Positions 7,887 through 16,198 of a stretch of 64,000 nt of DNA are shown one piece after another (positions within the stretch are counted from its first letter, which is position 1; every line of letters starts with the position of its first letter). The position numbers and the translations under genes were made by a program. The notes beneath the pieces are model-generated. The model was not told where the DNA came from, did no database searches, and worked only from the letters and a program-made list of their open reading frames with translations. The stretch is from Leifsonia poae (GTDB lineage Bacteria > Actinomycetota > Actinomycetes > Actinomycetales > Microbacteriaceae). The stretch is taken from contig NZ_BSEN01000015.1 of the NCBI RefSeq assembly GCF_027921845.1, positions 62,001 to 126,000 on the forward strand, given 5' to 3'.

Positions 7887-10370
7887 TCAGCGGATGTACG
7901 CCTGCAGCGCCGCCTGGACCGCGTTGTCCACCGATCCCGTGCCGCCCACGATCACGATCGATGACGGCCGCAGTCGAGTCAACGCCTGCGCGACCGCCGA
8001 CGGGATGCCGTGCGGAGTCACCAACAGCGTCGGACCTTTCGCCGTGCCGGCGGCGGGGTCGGCCGAGAGAGCATCCGCGAAGACCGTGCCCGTCGCCACG
8101 TAGACCCTGGCTGCCGGCGTGACCACCGATCCTGAGATCTGCGCGCTGGCCGCGTATCTGTCAGCACCGCCGAGCCGCGTCACCGCCCCGGTCGTGTAGG
8201 CCTTCAGCGCAGTCGCGACGGACGCACTCACGGAGCCGGTCCCCCCGAACACGACGATCCGTGCGGGGTGCACGCGGCCGAGCTCAGCGCGGATGACCGA
8301 CGGGATGCTCGTCGGGTGAACGAGGAGGAGCGGACCCTTCGCCGAGCCGGCGGCGATCGCCCCGCCGCTCACGGCATCCGGGTAGTTCTCGCCGGACGCG
8401 ACGTAGAGCACGGGGTTGGCCACCGGAGTCGTCAGCCGCGAGACGCCGGCGCTCACCGCGTACCGGTCGGAGCCGCCGATTCGTGAGACCGCGGCGGCGC
8501 CACCGGAGACGAACGCCCCCAGCGACGTCTTCACCCCGTCGCTGACACTCCCCGCCCCGCCGAGCACGACGATCTTCGCCGGATGCAGCCGCCTGAGCTC
8601 TGTGGCGATCGTCGACGGGATGGCTTTCGGCTGCACCAGCAGCAGCGGGCCGCCGGCGCGACCGGCGGCCGGGCCGCCCGAGAGCGCGTCGGGGAACAGG
8701 GCGCCCGACGATACGTAGACCGTGCCGACGCCGGGGGAGAAGGTGGCCGCCGAGAGTGCGGCGCTCACGGCGTAGCGGTCGGCGCCGCCCACGCGCGCCA
8801 CCGGATGGGCGGCGCCCGGCAGCCCGAAGGCCCGGAGTCTCGCGGACCCGTCGGCGTAGTACAGGTGCCCGTTCACTACGATCGGGCTCTGCCAGTGCAG
8901 CCCGACCGTGCCGGAGGTGTCGCTCCAGAGCAGCCGCCCGGTCGTGGGTTCGAACGCACGCACCCCTCCGTTGGTCAGGTAGTAGCCGATGCCGTTCGCG
9001 ACGATCGGGGACGTGCCCGCCACGGCTGTCTTCCACACAGGGCTGAGCTGAGGTCGTCCGCCGGCGCCGGTCACGACCTTCAGCCCGGAGATCCCGCTGT
9101 TGTTCGCGACGAGGACCCACGGCGTCGCACTCGCCGGGTCCACCCACGCGGCCGGCTGCGTCAGCACCTGGCCGCCCTGCGGCACCGCGATGAGCTGCAG
9201 TTCGCCACCGAGGTGGCCGGGGCCGCCCTGCGAGCTGAGGTCGCTCAGATCGAGCAGGCGAAGCTTGGCGTCCTTACCGCCCTGCACGCCCAGGTTCTTG
9301 ACGGCCGAACCGGATGGCGCCGCGACGATCTCGGGCGAGGAACTGCCCAGATCCTGGTCGGAGGAGTTGAGCGCCGCCTGATTCGAGGGCGTGTAGCTGT
9401 CGACGGGACCGCCGCCGACGCCGGAGCCGTCGGGCTTCAGCGCCAGCACCGTGTCGCCCCAGTTGTGCGTGCCGTCGAAGACCGAGTTGCCCGTGGCGAA
9501 GTAGATCAGGTTCGTCGCCGGGTCGTAGTTCACGCTGGGGCGCGCCCACACCGCCGACTGCACCTGCGGGCAGTCGTTCGCGGGCGTGAAGTGGACCGTC
9601 TTGTCGCTGCAGAGCGTGTTGAACACCTTCTGGGTCCCGGTGGCGAGGTCGATCGTCGTGACGTGGCCCTGATAGTCGCCGCGATCGCCCGGATAGCCGC
9701 CGTTTGCGGCATACAGGTATGTGTGGCCGCCCGCGCTCGCCGTCGTGAGCGCGGGGGAGCTCTTCTCGTCGTACGGCTTGGCCGTCGCGAGCTCGGGCCA
9801 GCCGCCCCCGGTGGTCTCCGCTCCCGTGCCGACGGCGTATTTGTGCACGCGCCCGTCGAGCCCGTAGGAGTACACGGACGTCCCGTTCGGGTCCACCGCG
9901 GGCGAGGAGGTCGTGTAGCACGGCTGGGCGCCGTTGTTGATTCGGCAGCTGCCTGGACCGTATTGATGCTTCCACAGCGTCGAGCCGGTGGCCGCGTCGA
10001 CCGCGACGGTCCAGCCGTCCTTCGTGGTGAGGAACAGCAGGTCTTTGATGCCGCCCGGGGTGGATGCCGCGGCCAGGTAGACCGGCGGGCTGTCGGCGAT
10101 CCCGGGCAACGTCGCCGTGTACTGCTTCTGCAGGCCGCCGATGGTCGAGGGGGTGAGCACCGTCTCAGCGGCGTTCGCACCGGAGTGCGTCGGGCCATTG
10201 CCGTACTGGAGCCAGGACGTCGATGCCGCCACCGCCGCCGACGGGATGCCGGCCGCGACCAGCGCGAGCGCCGTGATGACGGCCCAGGCCGCCGTGCGCG
10301 AGGCCGTTCCCCTCCACCTCCGCTCAGCGAGTCCCTCGGTCGGTGTCGTGCCGGTCCGTGTCTCGTCCAT
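7887..10370 (-). CDS. Exported beta-propeller protein with three cell-wall-binding (CWB2) repeats
   Basis: The 827-residue protein starts at the ATG 10370, preceded by GGGAGGAC, rather than at more upstream codons. A basic stretch followed by AAWAVITALALVAAGIPSAAVAAS is a signal peptide. Residues about 40-530 form a PQQ-like beta-propeller with repeated blades (GSTLWKHQYG, TGRLLWSD). Three CWB2 repeats of about 95 residues follow, each with R-x-GG-x-DRYA, YV-x-SG and IVVxGGxGSV motifs. It is probably exported and held on the cell wall; its ligand is unknown. It lies against the direction of the nusA-ylxR-infB block it splits. Confidence 0.88.
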   Translation of the reverse strand: MDETRTGTTPTEGLAERRWRGTASRTAAWAVITALALVAAGIPSAAVAASTSWLQYGNGPTHSGANAAETVLTPSTIGGLQKQYTATLPGIADSPPVYLAAASTPGGIKDLLFLTTKDGWTVAVDAATGSTLWKHQYGPGSCRINNGAQPCYTTSSPAVDPNGTSVYSYGLDGRVHKYAVGTGAETTGGGWPELATAKPYDEKSSPALTTASAGGHTYLYAANGGYPGDRGDYQGHVTTIDLATGTQKVFNTLCSDKTVHFTPANDCPQVQSAVWARPSVNYDPATNLIYFATGNSVFDGTHNWGDTVLALKPDGSGVGGGPVDSYTPSNQAALNSSDQDLGSSSPEIVAAPSGSAVKNLGVQGGKDAKLRLLDLSDLSSQGGPGHLGGELQLIAVPQGGQVLTQPAAWVDPASATPWVLVANNSGISGLKVVTGAGGRPQLSPVWKTAVAGTSPIVANGIGYYLTNGGVRAFEPTTGRLLWSDTSGTVGLHWQSPIVVNGHLYYADGSARLRAFGLPGAAHPVARVGGADRYAVSAALSAATFSPGVGTVYVSSGALFPDALSGGPAAGRAGGPLLLVQPKAIPSTIATELRRLHPAKIVVLGGAGSVSDGVKTSLGAFVSGGAAAVSRIGGSDRYAVSAGVSRLTTPVANPVLYVASGENYPDAVSGGAIAAGSAKGPLLLVHPTSIPSVIRAELGRVHPARIVVFGGTGSVSASVATALKAYTTGAVTRLGGADRYAASAQISGSVVTPAARVYVATGTVFADALSADPAAGTAKGPTLLVTPHGIPSAVAQALTRLRPSSIVIVGGTGSVDNAVQAALQAYIR

Positions 10371-10440
10371 GAGTCCTCCCCAGGCGCAGTTTCCACCCAC
10401 CCGAAGCGGTGCGCAATCCTCGTCGGCGCTGAGCGCGGGA

Positions 10441-10446
10441 TAGCCT
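10441..10446 (+). promoter_or_regulatory. Candidate -10 box for the ylxR-infB block
   Basis: TAGCCT, 5 nt before an in-frame ATG at 10452 and about 54 nt before the usual YlxR start. It would restore transcription of ylxR-infB downstream of the inserted gene. Confidence 0.45.
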
Positions 10447-10499
10447 GGAGGATGGACTCGCGCCGCCTGGTTCGGCGGTGGCACCTCAGGAGGGGTAAG

Positions 10500-10778
10500 A
10501 TGGAACCTGTTAGAACGTGCGTCGGTTGCCGTTCTCGCGCTCCCCGATCCTCACTTCTGAGGGTCGTCGCCCAAGATTCAGAACTCGTGGTGGACTCGTC
10601 CGCCACTCTGCCCGGGCGGGGCGCGTGGCTTCATCCGACTGGCGAGTGTCTCGACAAAGCCCTGCAGAGGCGCGCCTTCGGGCGGGCATTGCGGGTCGAC
10701 GGGATGCTCGGAACCCAGGCCATCCAGGACGCACTACGAGAGAACAGGCTGAACGGCACAGTGAACTCAAATGAGTGA
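10500..10778 (+). CDS. ylxR: YlxR-family RNA-binding protein
   Basis: The 92-residue protein has the YlxR core MEPVRTCVGCRSRAPRSSLL and the GRGAWLHP motif of COG2740. YlxR is a small nucleoid- or RNA-associated protein encoded between nusA and infB in many bacteria. The ATG at 10500 with AGGAGG at 10488-10493 is preferred. An in-frame ATG at 10452 would add 16 basic residues and sits 5 nt after a TAGCCT hexamer, so a leaderless longer form is possible. Its distance from nusA (2.7 kb) is unusual because another gene is inserted. Confidence 0.93.
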   Translation: MEPVRTCVGCRSRAPRSSLLRVVAQDSELVVDSSATLPGRGAWLHPTGECLDKALQRRAFGRALRVDGMLGTQAIQDALRENRLNGTVNSNE

Positions 10779-10831
10779 CAACTAATGAGCGGCTCGAAAT
10801 GAGACCCGTCCGTAACTAACGGTCTGCCCTG

Positions 10832-10850
10832 CTAGGGGTAGGCCCCCTAG
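10832..10850 (+). promoter_or_regulatory. Small hairpin upstream of infB
   Basis: CTAGGGG (10832-10838) pairs with CCCCTAG (10844-10850) over a 5-base loop, ending 11 nt before the infB GTG and just before AGGAG. It could affect infB translation. Confidence 0.4.
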
Positions 10851-10861
10851 ACAGGAGAATT

Positions 10862-13687
10862 GTGGCTGCAAAACCACGCGTACACGAGGTCGCTAGCGAA
10901 CTCGGAGTCGACAGCAAGGTAGCCCTTGCGAAATTGAAGGAAATGGGCGAGTTCGTCAAGGGACCGTCCTCCAGCATCGAACCGCCCGTCGCGCGCAAGC
11001 TCCGTGCTGCGCTCGAGGCGGAAGGCTTCACGGCCGACAAGGCCGCAGCGTCGGCCGGTGCGAGCGAGCAGAAGGCGTCGGCTCCGGCCCCCGCCGCCGC
11101 GCGTCCGTCCACCCCCGCTGCAGCGCCCGCTGCTCCGCGCCCCGCCGGCGCACCGGTGCCCAGCGCGCCGATGTCGGTGGCAGAGCGTCAGGCTCTCGCC
11201 GAGCAGAAGGCCGCCGCTGAGGCCGCCGAGAAGAAGGCCGAGGCCGAGAAGGCCGCGTCAGAGAAGCCCGCCGAGGCCGCTCCGTCGCGCCCGGCTGCCG
11301 GTGACGCCGCTGCCAAGCCCGCGACCCCGCGTGCGGCGAGCGGTGACAACGCGGCCAGCAGCATCCCGCGCCCCGGTGCGCCGCGTCCGGGCAACAACCC
11401 GTTCGCCTCCAACCAGGGCATGGGCCAGCGCCCGACCACCCCGCGTCCGGGCAACAACCCGTTCGCCAGCTCGCAGGGCATGGGCCAGCGCCCGTCGCCC
11501 GGCAACATCCCGCGCCCGACGCCTCCGCGTCCGGGTTCGCCCCGTCCCGGCGCCCCCGGTGCCGGCGGCGGCAACCGTCCTGGTCGTCCCGGCCAGGGTG
11601 GCGGCGCGCGTCCCGGCTTCCAGCAGCGTCCCGGTAGCGGCGGCGGTGCTGGTGCAGGCGCCGGCGCAGGCGGCGGCTTCCAGCGTCCCGGTGGCGGCTT
11701 CGGCGGCCCCCGTCCCGCAGGTGGCGGCGGTCGTGGCCGTGGTCCCGGTGGTGGTACCGCCGGTGCGTTCGGTCGCGGTGGCGGCAAGAGCAAGGCCCGC
11801 AAGTCGAAGCGCGCCAAGAGGCAGGAATTCGAGCTCAGAGAAGCTCCGTCGCTGGGCGGCGTGAGCGTACCCCGCGGCGACGGCAACACGATCGTCCGCC
11901 TGCGTCGTGGAGCCTCGATCTCCGACTTCGCCGACAAGATCGACGCCAGCCCCGGAAACCTCGTCACCGTGCTGTTCCACCTCGGTGAGATGGCGACGGC
12001 GACCGAGTCCCTCGACGAGGCGACGTTCGGCATCCTGGGCGACGAGCTCGGCTACAAGGTGCAGATCGTCTCGCCGGAGGACGAGGACAAGGAGCTGCTC
12101 GAAGGCTTCGACATCGACCTGGAGCAGGAGCTCGAGGACGAGACCGACGAAGACCTCGAGATCCGTCCCCCGGTCGTCACCGTCATGGGTCACGTCGACC
12201 ACGGTAAGACGCGTCTTCTCGACGCGATCCGCAACGCGAACGTCGTTGCGGGCGAGGCCGGCGGCATCACCCAGCACATCGGTGCCTACCAGGTGTGGAC
12301 CGAGCACGAGAACATCGAGCGCGCCATCACCTTCATCGACACCCCTGGTCACGAGGCGTTCACCGCCATGCGTGCCCGCGGTGCCCAGGTCACCGACATC
12401 GCGATCCTGGTGGTCGCGGCGGACGACGGCATCATGCCGCAGACCATCGAGGCGCTGAACCACGCCCAGGCGGCCAACGTGCCGATCGTGGTCGCGGTCA
12501 ACAAGATCGACAAGCCGGATGCGAACCCCGCCAAGGTGCGTCAGCAGCTCACCGAGTTCGGCCTCGTGGCCGAGGAATACGGTGGCGACGTGATGTTCGT
12601 CGACGTGTCGGCGCGCAACGACATCGGCATCCAGGACCTCCTGGATGCGGTGCTGCTCACCGCCGACGCCGGTCTCGACCTGCGCTCCAACCCCAACAAG
12701 GATGCTCGCGGTATCGCGATCGAGGCCAAGCTCGACAAGGGCCGTGGTGCTGTCGCGACCGTGCTCATCCAGTCGGGAACGCTGCGCGTCGGAGACCCGA
12801 TCGTGGCCGGCACGGCTTACGGCCGTGTCCGTGCGATGGTCGACGAGAACGGCGACACCGTGCACGAGGCCTACCCCTCGCGTCCGGTGCAGGTCCAGGG
12901 TCTGTCGAGTGTTCCGCGAGCCGGCGACACCTTCCTCGTCACCGAGGAGGACCGCACGGCACGTCAGATCGCTGAGAAGCGTGAAGCCGCCGAGCGCAAC
13001 GCACAGCTGGCCAAGGCCCGCAAGCGCATCTCGCTCGAGGACTTCACCCGTGCTCTGGAAGAGGGCAAGGTCGAGGCGCTCAACCTCATCATCAAGGGCG
13101 ACGTGTCCGGTGCCGTGGAGGCGCTGGAGGAGTCGCTCATGAAGATCGAGGTCGACGACTCGGTCCAGCTGCGCATCCTGCACCGCGGTGTCGGCGCGAT
13201 CACCGAGTCGGACATCGACCTGGCGACCATCGACAACGCGATTGTGATCGGCTTCAACGTCCGTCCGGACGTCAAGGCCCGTGAGCGTGCGGCCCGCGAG
13301 GGTGTGGATGTGCGGTTCTACTCGGTCATCTACAACGCGATCGACGACATCGAGAGCTCGCTCAAGGGCATGCTCAAGCCGGAGTTCGAAGAGATCCAGT
13401 CGGGTGTCGCCGAGATCCGCGAGGTGTTCCGTTCCTCCAAGTTCGGAAACATCGCCGGTGTCATCGTGCGGTCGGGAACGATCACGCGAAACGCCAAGGC
13501 TCGCGTCATCCGCGACGGCGTGGTCATCGCCGATGGCCTGGCCATCGAGTCGCTGCGTCGCTTCAAGGACGACGTCACCGAGGTCCGTACCGACTTCGAA
13601 GCCGGTATCGGCCTCGGAAAGTACAACGACATCCAGATCGGCGACGAGATCGAGACGACCGAGATGCGGGAGAAGCCCCGCGTCTAG
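10862..13687 (+). CDS. infB: Translation initiation factor IF-2
   Basis: IF-2 is the GTPase that brings initiator tRNA to the ribosome. The 941-residue protein begins with an IF2_N helical domain ([15 protein letters not shown]), followed by a long low-complexity linker rich in Ala, Pro, Gly and Arg (about residues 60-320) with two near-identical RPGNNPFAS blocks. The GTPase domain shows GHVDHGKT (around residue 446), DTPGHEAF (around 494) and NKIDKPDAN (around 547), then domains II-IV. The GTG start follows AGGAG. The long Gly/Arg-rich linker is typical of actinobacteria. Confidence 0.97.
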   Translation: MAAKPRVHEVASELGVDSKVALAKLKEMGEFVKGPSSSIEPPVARKLRAALEAEGFTADKAAASAGASEQKASAPAPAAARPSTPAAAPAAPRPAGAPVPSAPMSVAERQALAEQKAAAEAAEKKAEAEKAASEKPAEAAPSRPAAGDAAAKPATPRAASGDNAASSIPRPGAPRPGNNPFASNQGMGQRPTTPRPGNNPFASSQGMGQRPSPGNIPRPTPPRPGSPRPGAPGAGGGNRPGRPGQGGGARPGFQQRPGSGGGAGAGAGAGGGFQRPGGGFGGPRPAGGGGRGRGPGGGTAGAFGRGGGKSKARKSKRAKRQEFELREAPSLGGVSVPRGDGNTIVRLRRGASISDFADKIDASPGNLVTVLFHLGEMATATESLDEATFGILGDELGYKVQIVSPEDEDKELLEGFDIDLEQELEDETDEDLEIRPPVVTVMGHVDHGKTRLLDAIRNANVVAGEAGGITQHIGAYQVWTEHENIERAITFIDTPGHEAFTAMRARGAQVTDIAILVVAADDGIMPQTIEALNHAQAANVPIVVAVNKIDKPDANPAKVRQQLTEFGLVAEEYGGDVMFVDVSARNDIGIQDLLDAVLLTADAGLDLRSNPNKDARGIAIEAKLDKGRGAVATVLIQSGTLRVGDPIVAGTAYGRVRAMVDENGDTVHEAYPSRPVQVQGLSSVPRAGDTFLVTEEDRTARQIAEKREAAERNAQLAKARKRISLEDFTRALEEGKVEALNLIIKGDVSGAVEALEESLMKIEVDDSVQLRILHRGVGAITESDIDLATIDNAIVIGFNVRPDVKARERAAREGVDVRFYSVIYNAIDDIESSLKGMLKPEFEEIQSGVAEIREVFRSSKFGNIAGVIVRSGTITRNAKARVIRDGVVIADGLAIESLRRFKDDVTEVRTDFEAGIGLGKYNDIQIGDEIETTEMREKPRV

Positions 13688-13695
13688 GCGTGAAC

Positions 13696-13729
13696 AGGAG
13701 GTCCGGAAGCTCAGCCTTCCGGGCCTCCT
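13696..13729 (+). terminator. 14-bp hairpin between infB and rbfA
   Basis: AGGAGGTCCGGAAG (13696-13709) pairs with CTTCCGGGCCTCCT (13716-13729) over a 6-base loop, with one G-U pair. No U-run follows, so it may be an attenuator or an RNA-processing stem rather than a full terminator; rbfA follows 30 bp later. It also contains an AGGAGG. Confidence 0.5.
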
Positions 13730-13758
13730 CCCATCACGGCAGGTGAAGGAGAGACAAC

Positions 13759-14199
13759 ATGGCTGATCCGGCACGCGCGAGAAAGCTCGCCGACAGAATC
13801 AAGGTGATCATCGCCAAGCGCCTGGAGCGCGGAATGCGTGATCCCCGCCTCGGCTTCGTCACGATCACCGATGTCCAGGTGACCGGGGACCTGCAGCACG
13901 CATCGGTCTTCTACACGGTGTACGGCACCGACGAGGAGCGCACCGACACGGCCGCGGCCCTCACGGCGGCGACCGGGATGCTGCGGACCGAGGTGGGCAA
14001 GAACATCACCGCCCGCCTGACCCCGACGCTGGAGTTCATCCCCGACGCGATCCCCGAGAACGCCGCGCACATCGAAGACCTGCTCCGCGAGGCGCGGGAA
14101 CGCGACACGGAGGTGGCCGGCCTCGCCGCGAGTGCACAGTACGCGGGCGACGAGGACCCCTACGTCAAGCCGCGCGAGTTCGAGGACGACGAAGACTAG
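13759..14199 (+). CDS. rbfA: Ribosome-binding factor A
   Basis: RbfA binds the 30S subunit and helps mature 16S rRNA. The 146-residue protein starts MADPARARKLADRIKVI, has the family core DPRLGFVTITDVQVTGDLQH and LTPTLEFIPD, and ends in an acidic tail (REFEDDED). GGAGAGA precedes the ATG. It follows infB by 71 bp with a hairpin between; truB, its usual neighbour, is displaced about 5 kb downstream. Confidence 0.95.
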   Translation: MADPARARKLADRIKVIIAKRLERGMRDPRLGFVTITDVQVTGDLQHASVFYTVYGTDEERTDTAAALTAATGMLRTEVGKNITARLTPTLEFIPDAIPENAAHIEDLLREARERDTEVAGLAASAQYAGDEDPYVKPREFEDDED

Positions 14200-14225
14200 C
14201 CCGCTGCCCTCAACGAAGGGCCAGA

Positions 14226-14525
14226 ATGAGGGGCATGTACGCCGTCTCGTTCTATGACGCCGACCCGGATGCCGGGCCGGAGCACTTCCAGAAGCTGGTC
14301 GACACCTACCCCCGGCACCGCGCCTACCTCGACGAGTTCGCCGCCGGTGGTGAGGTGCTCATGATCGGCACCTTCGGCGAGCCCGCGACGCAGGGCTCGA
14401 TGGCGATCTTCCGGTCCAGGGAGGCCGCCGAGCGCTTCCGCGAGGGCGATCCGTTCTGGACGGAGGGGCTGGTGCACAGATCGCGCATCCTCGACTGGGA
14501 CCCGCTGGTGTTCGCCGAGCAGTAA
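14226..14525 (+). CDS. YciI-like protein
   Basis: The 99-residue protein matches the YciI fold: YAVSFYDADPDAGPEHFQKLVDTYPRHRAYLDEF at the start, then the AGGEVLMIGTFGEP and GSMAIFRSREAAERF segments. YciI domains are small dimeric alpha/beta proteins with a conserved His, sometimes dehydrochlorinase-like, with no known role here. The ATG at 14226 follows GAAGGG; a second ATG at 14235 is possible. It may be cotranscribed with rbfA (26-bp gap) and is convergent with mutY. Its stop lies in a 21-bp duplicated segment. Confidence 0.8.
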   Translation: MRGMYAVSFYDADPDAGPEHFQKLVDTYPRHRAYLDEFAAGGEVLMIGTFGEPATQGSMAIFRSREAAERFREGDPFWTEGLVHRSRILDWDPLVFAEQ

Positions 14526-14554
14526 TCGCCGGGCGCCGAGCAGCAGCCGCCGTG
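14513..14554. repeat. 21-bp imperfect tandem duplication across the YciI-gene stop codon
   Basis: 14513-14533 and 14534-14554 share CGCCGAGCAG at their starts and CGCCG near their ends. The first copy contains the TAA stop. Confidence 0.65.
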
Positions 14555-14573
14555 CGTGGGCCGTGCGGCCCCG

Positions 14574-15437
14574 TCAGGGGAGCACGTAGCCGCCGTCGAC
14601 CGCGATCGCCAGCCCGTCGGCGAGCAGCCCCGCCAGCGCGCGATCGCGCTGCGGCGCATCCGGCCAGAGGGCGTCGATCTCGGCCTGCGTCACCGGGATG
14701 TGCGACGCGCGCAGTTCCGCGAGGATCAGTCCGCGCACCTGCCGGTCGGATCCCTCGTACTTCTTCTGCACCGCCTTGCGCGGGCCCTCGTACACCGGAT
14801 AGCCGGCCAGCCGCCACGCGCAGGCGTCGCGGACCGGGCACTCCTCGCAGCGCGGGGTCCTGGCGACGCACACCAGAGCGCCGAGTTCCATCATCCCGGC
14901 GTTGAACGCGGCAGCGGCGGAGCGCTCGTGCGGCAGGAGGGCCTCCATCGCCGTGAGGTCGCGCTTGGCGCTCGGCGGACCCGGCTCGCCCTGGCCGTCG
15001 ACGGCGCGCGCGATCACCCGCCGGATGTTCGTGTCGACCACCGGGTGGCGCTCACCGTACGCGAACACGGCGACGGCTCGCGCCGTGTAGTCCCCGATCC
15101 CGGGGAGGGCGAGCAGCGCATCCACGTCATCCGGGACGACGCCCCCGTGCCGTTCGGTGATCGCCACCGCACAGGCGTGCAGCCAGAGGGCGCGGCGGGG
15201 GTACCCGAGCGACTGCCAGGCGCGCACGGCCTCGCCGGGAGGGACGGCCGCGAGGTCGGCCGGGGTCGGCCACCGCGTGAGCCACTCCTCGAGCCGCGGG
15301 ATGACGCGCGAGACCGGCGTCTGCTGCAGCATGAACTCGCTGACCAGGGTGCCCCAGGCCGTGAAGCCGTCGCGCCGCCAGGGGAGGTCGCGACGGTTGG
15401 CGTGGTACCAGTCGACGACGGCGGTGGCGACCGTCAC
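14574..15437 (-). CDS. mutY: A/G-specific adenine glycosylase MutY
   Basis: MutY removes adenine mispaired with 8-oxoguanine. From the GTG at 15437 it is 287 residues: HhH-GPD glycosylase with catalytic Glu34 in SEFMLQQTPV, the helix-hairpin-helix LPGIGDYTARAV, the catalytic Asp in VVDTNIRR, and the [4Fe-4S] motif C-x6-C-x2-C-x5-C (from CVARTPRCEEC). It lacks the NUDIX-like C-terminal domain of E. coli MutY and ends instead in a winged-helix-like segment, as in other actinobacteria. The GTG overlaps the stop codon of a 14-codon leader ORF (GTGA), so translation may be coupled. Confidence 0.92.
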   Translation of the reverse strand: MTVATAVVDWYHANRRDLPWRRDGFTAWGTLVSEFMLQQTPVSRVIPRLEEWLTRWPTPADLAAVPPGEAVRAWQSLGYPRRALWLHACAVAITERHGGVVPDDVDALLALPGIGDYTARAVAVFAYGERHPVVDTNIRRVIARAVDGQGEPGPPSAKRDLTAMEALLPHERSAAAAFNAGMMELGALVCVARTPRCEECPVRDACAWRLAGYPVYEGPRKAVQKKYEGSDRQVRGLILAELRASHIPVTQAEIDALWPDAPQRDRALAGLLADGLAIAVDGGYVLP

Positions 15438-15478
15438 GCGTGCGCCGCGGAGTCGCGGAAGACCGGGCCGTCGAGCAT
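15434..15478 (-). CDS. Candidate 14-residue leader peptide coupled to mutY
   Basis: ATG at 15476-15478 opens a frame MLDGPVFRDSAAHA that ends with a TGA overlapping the mutY GTG as GTGA. A TACGCT -10 box lies 6 nt upstream of this ATG, the spacing seen at other genes here, while mutY itself has no clear ribosome-binding site. This supports a leaderless mini-ORF feeding ribosomes into mutY. A frameshift or a different mutY start cannot be excluded. Confidence 0.4.
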   Translation of the reverse strand: MLDGPVFRDSAAHA

Positions 15479-15484
15479 CATCCC

Positions 15485-15490
15485 AGCGTA
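15485..15490 (-). promoter_or_regulatory. -10 box of the mutY transcript (leaderless type)
   Basis: TACGCT on the minus strand, 6 nt before the ATG of the mini-ORF at 15478 and 47 nt before the mutY GTG. Confidence 0.5.
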
Positions 15491-15548
15491 ATCGCTGCGA
15501 ACGCACGTGAGCGCTCGACGAGCGCGTGACGGCGACCGCGCCGCGGCC

Positions 15549-15554
15549 TAGGCT
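15549..15554 (+). promoter_or_regulatory. -10 box of the uridine-kinase-like gene (leaderless type)
   Basis: TAGGCT, 6 nt before the ATG at 15561. Confidence 0.55.
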
Positions 15555-15560
15555 CGTGGC

Positions 15561-16148
15561 ATGAAGCTGCCTCCCACACCGCGCGTGCTGTTCCTGCGAG
15601 AACTGGCGGGCGAGATCGCCCACAACTACGGTCATGGGCGCACCATCGTGGCCGTCGACGGCCCGTCGTACACGGCCGTTTTCGCCGACGACCTCGCCGC
15701 CGTGTTCCGGGAGGCCGGACACGACGCGTTCCGCGCGTCGATCGTCGACTTCCACCGGTCGCGCGCCGAACGCACCCGGCTCGGCGAGGAGACGGCGCAG
15801 CGCTACTACGAGGGCGCCTACGACTATGGAACACTGCGCCGCGTGCTCATCGACCCGTTCCGGATGGCCGGCAGCACCGGCTTCCAGACCGCTGCGTTCG
15901 ACGAACGACGAGACGCCCCCATCGAGAGCAGGTGGGAGACGGCGCAGGCCGACGCGATCCTGATCATCGACGGCGAGTTCCTGCTGCGCCCGGAGCTCCG
16001 CGGCAGCTGGAACTTCTCGATCGAACTGGTCGACCGCGAGGAGAACCCGATCTACGAGGCCGACGCGAGTCCCCGGCTGTGGGCGAGCGCCCTCGTGTCC
16101 GACGCCGATCCCGAGCGTCCCCGTCGGGTCTTCGCCGACAGCTGCTGA
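15561..16148 (+). CDS. Uridine-kinase-like protein lacking a Walker A lysine
   Basis: The 195-residue protein follows the actinobacterial uridine-kinase-like family over its length: IVAVDGPSYTAVFADDLA at the first strand, then FRASIVDFHRSRAERTR, YYEGAYDYGTLRRVLIDP and ILIIDGEFLLRPEL. Where family members have a P-loop (G-x4-GKT), this one has G34-P-S-Y-T-A-V, as if about four residues including the ATP-binding Lys were missing. The rest is well kept, so it may be a pseudo-kinase or bind nucleotides differently. It is a single gene with a leaderless-type promoter; its stop lies in a 16-bp tandem repeat. Confidence 0.75.
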   Translation: MKLPPTPRVLFLRELAGEIAHNYGHGRTIVAVDGPSYTAVFADDLAAVFREAGHDAFRASIVDFHRSRAERTRLGEETAQRYYEGAYDYGTLRRVLIDPFRMAGSTGFQTAAFDERRDAPIESRWETAQADAILIIDGEFLLRPELRGSWNFSIELVDREENPIYEADASPRLWASALVSDADPERPRRVFADSC

Positions 16149-16181
16149 GGCCGACAGCTGCTGAGGCCGACAGCTGCTGAG
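16134..16181. repeat. 16-bp tandem repeat, three exact copies, spanning a stop codon
   Basis: GCCGACAGCTGCTGAG occurs at 16134, 16150 and 16166. The first copy encodes the last residues and TGA of the upstream gene. Confidence 0.95.
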
Positions 16182-16198
16182 GGCGGGCCACCGGGCTG

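Noticed and set aside
8583-10499. Long open frame upstream of and in frame with ylxR, antisense to the propeller/CWB2 gene
   Set aside because: Its translation is Arg/Gly/Ala-rich low-complexity with no family resemblance, a typical shadow of a high-GC gene on the other strand. Only the last 92 codons (YlxR) are real.
11258-13774. Minus-strand open frame of over 800 codons opposite infB
   Set aside because: Shadow of the IF-2 gene; no recognisable domain, and infB has all GTPase motifs in the plus frame.
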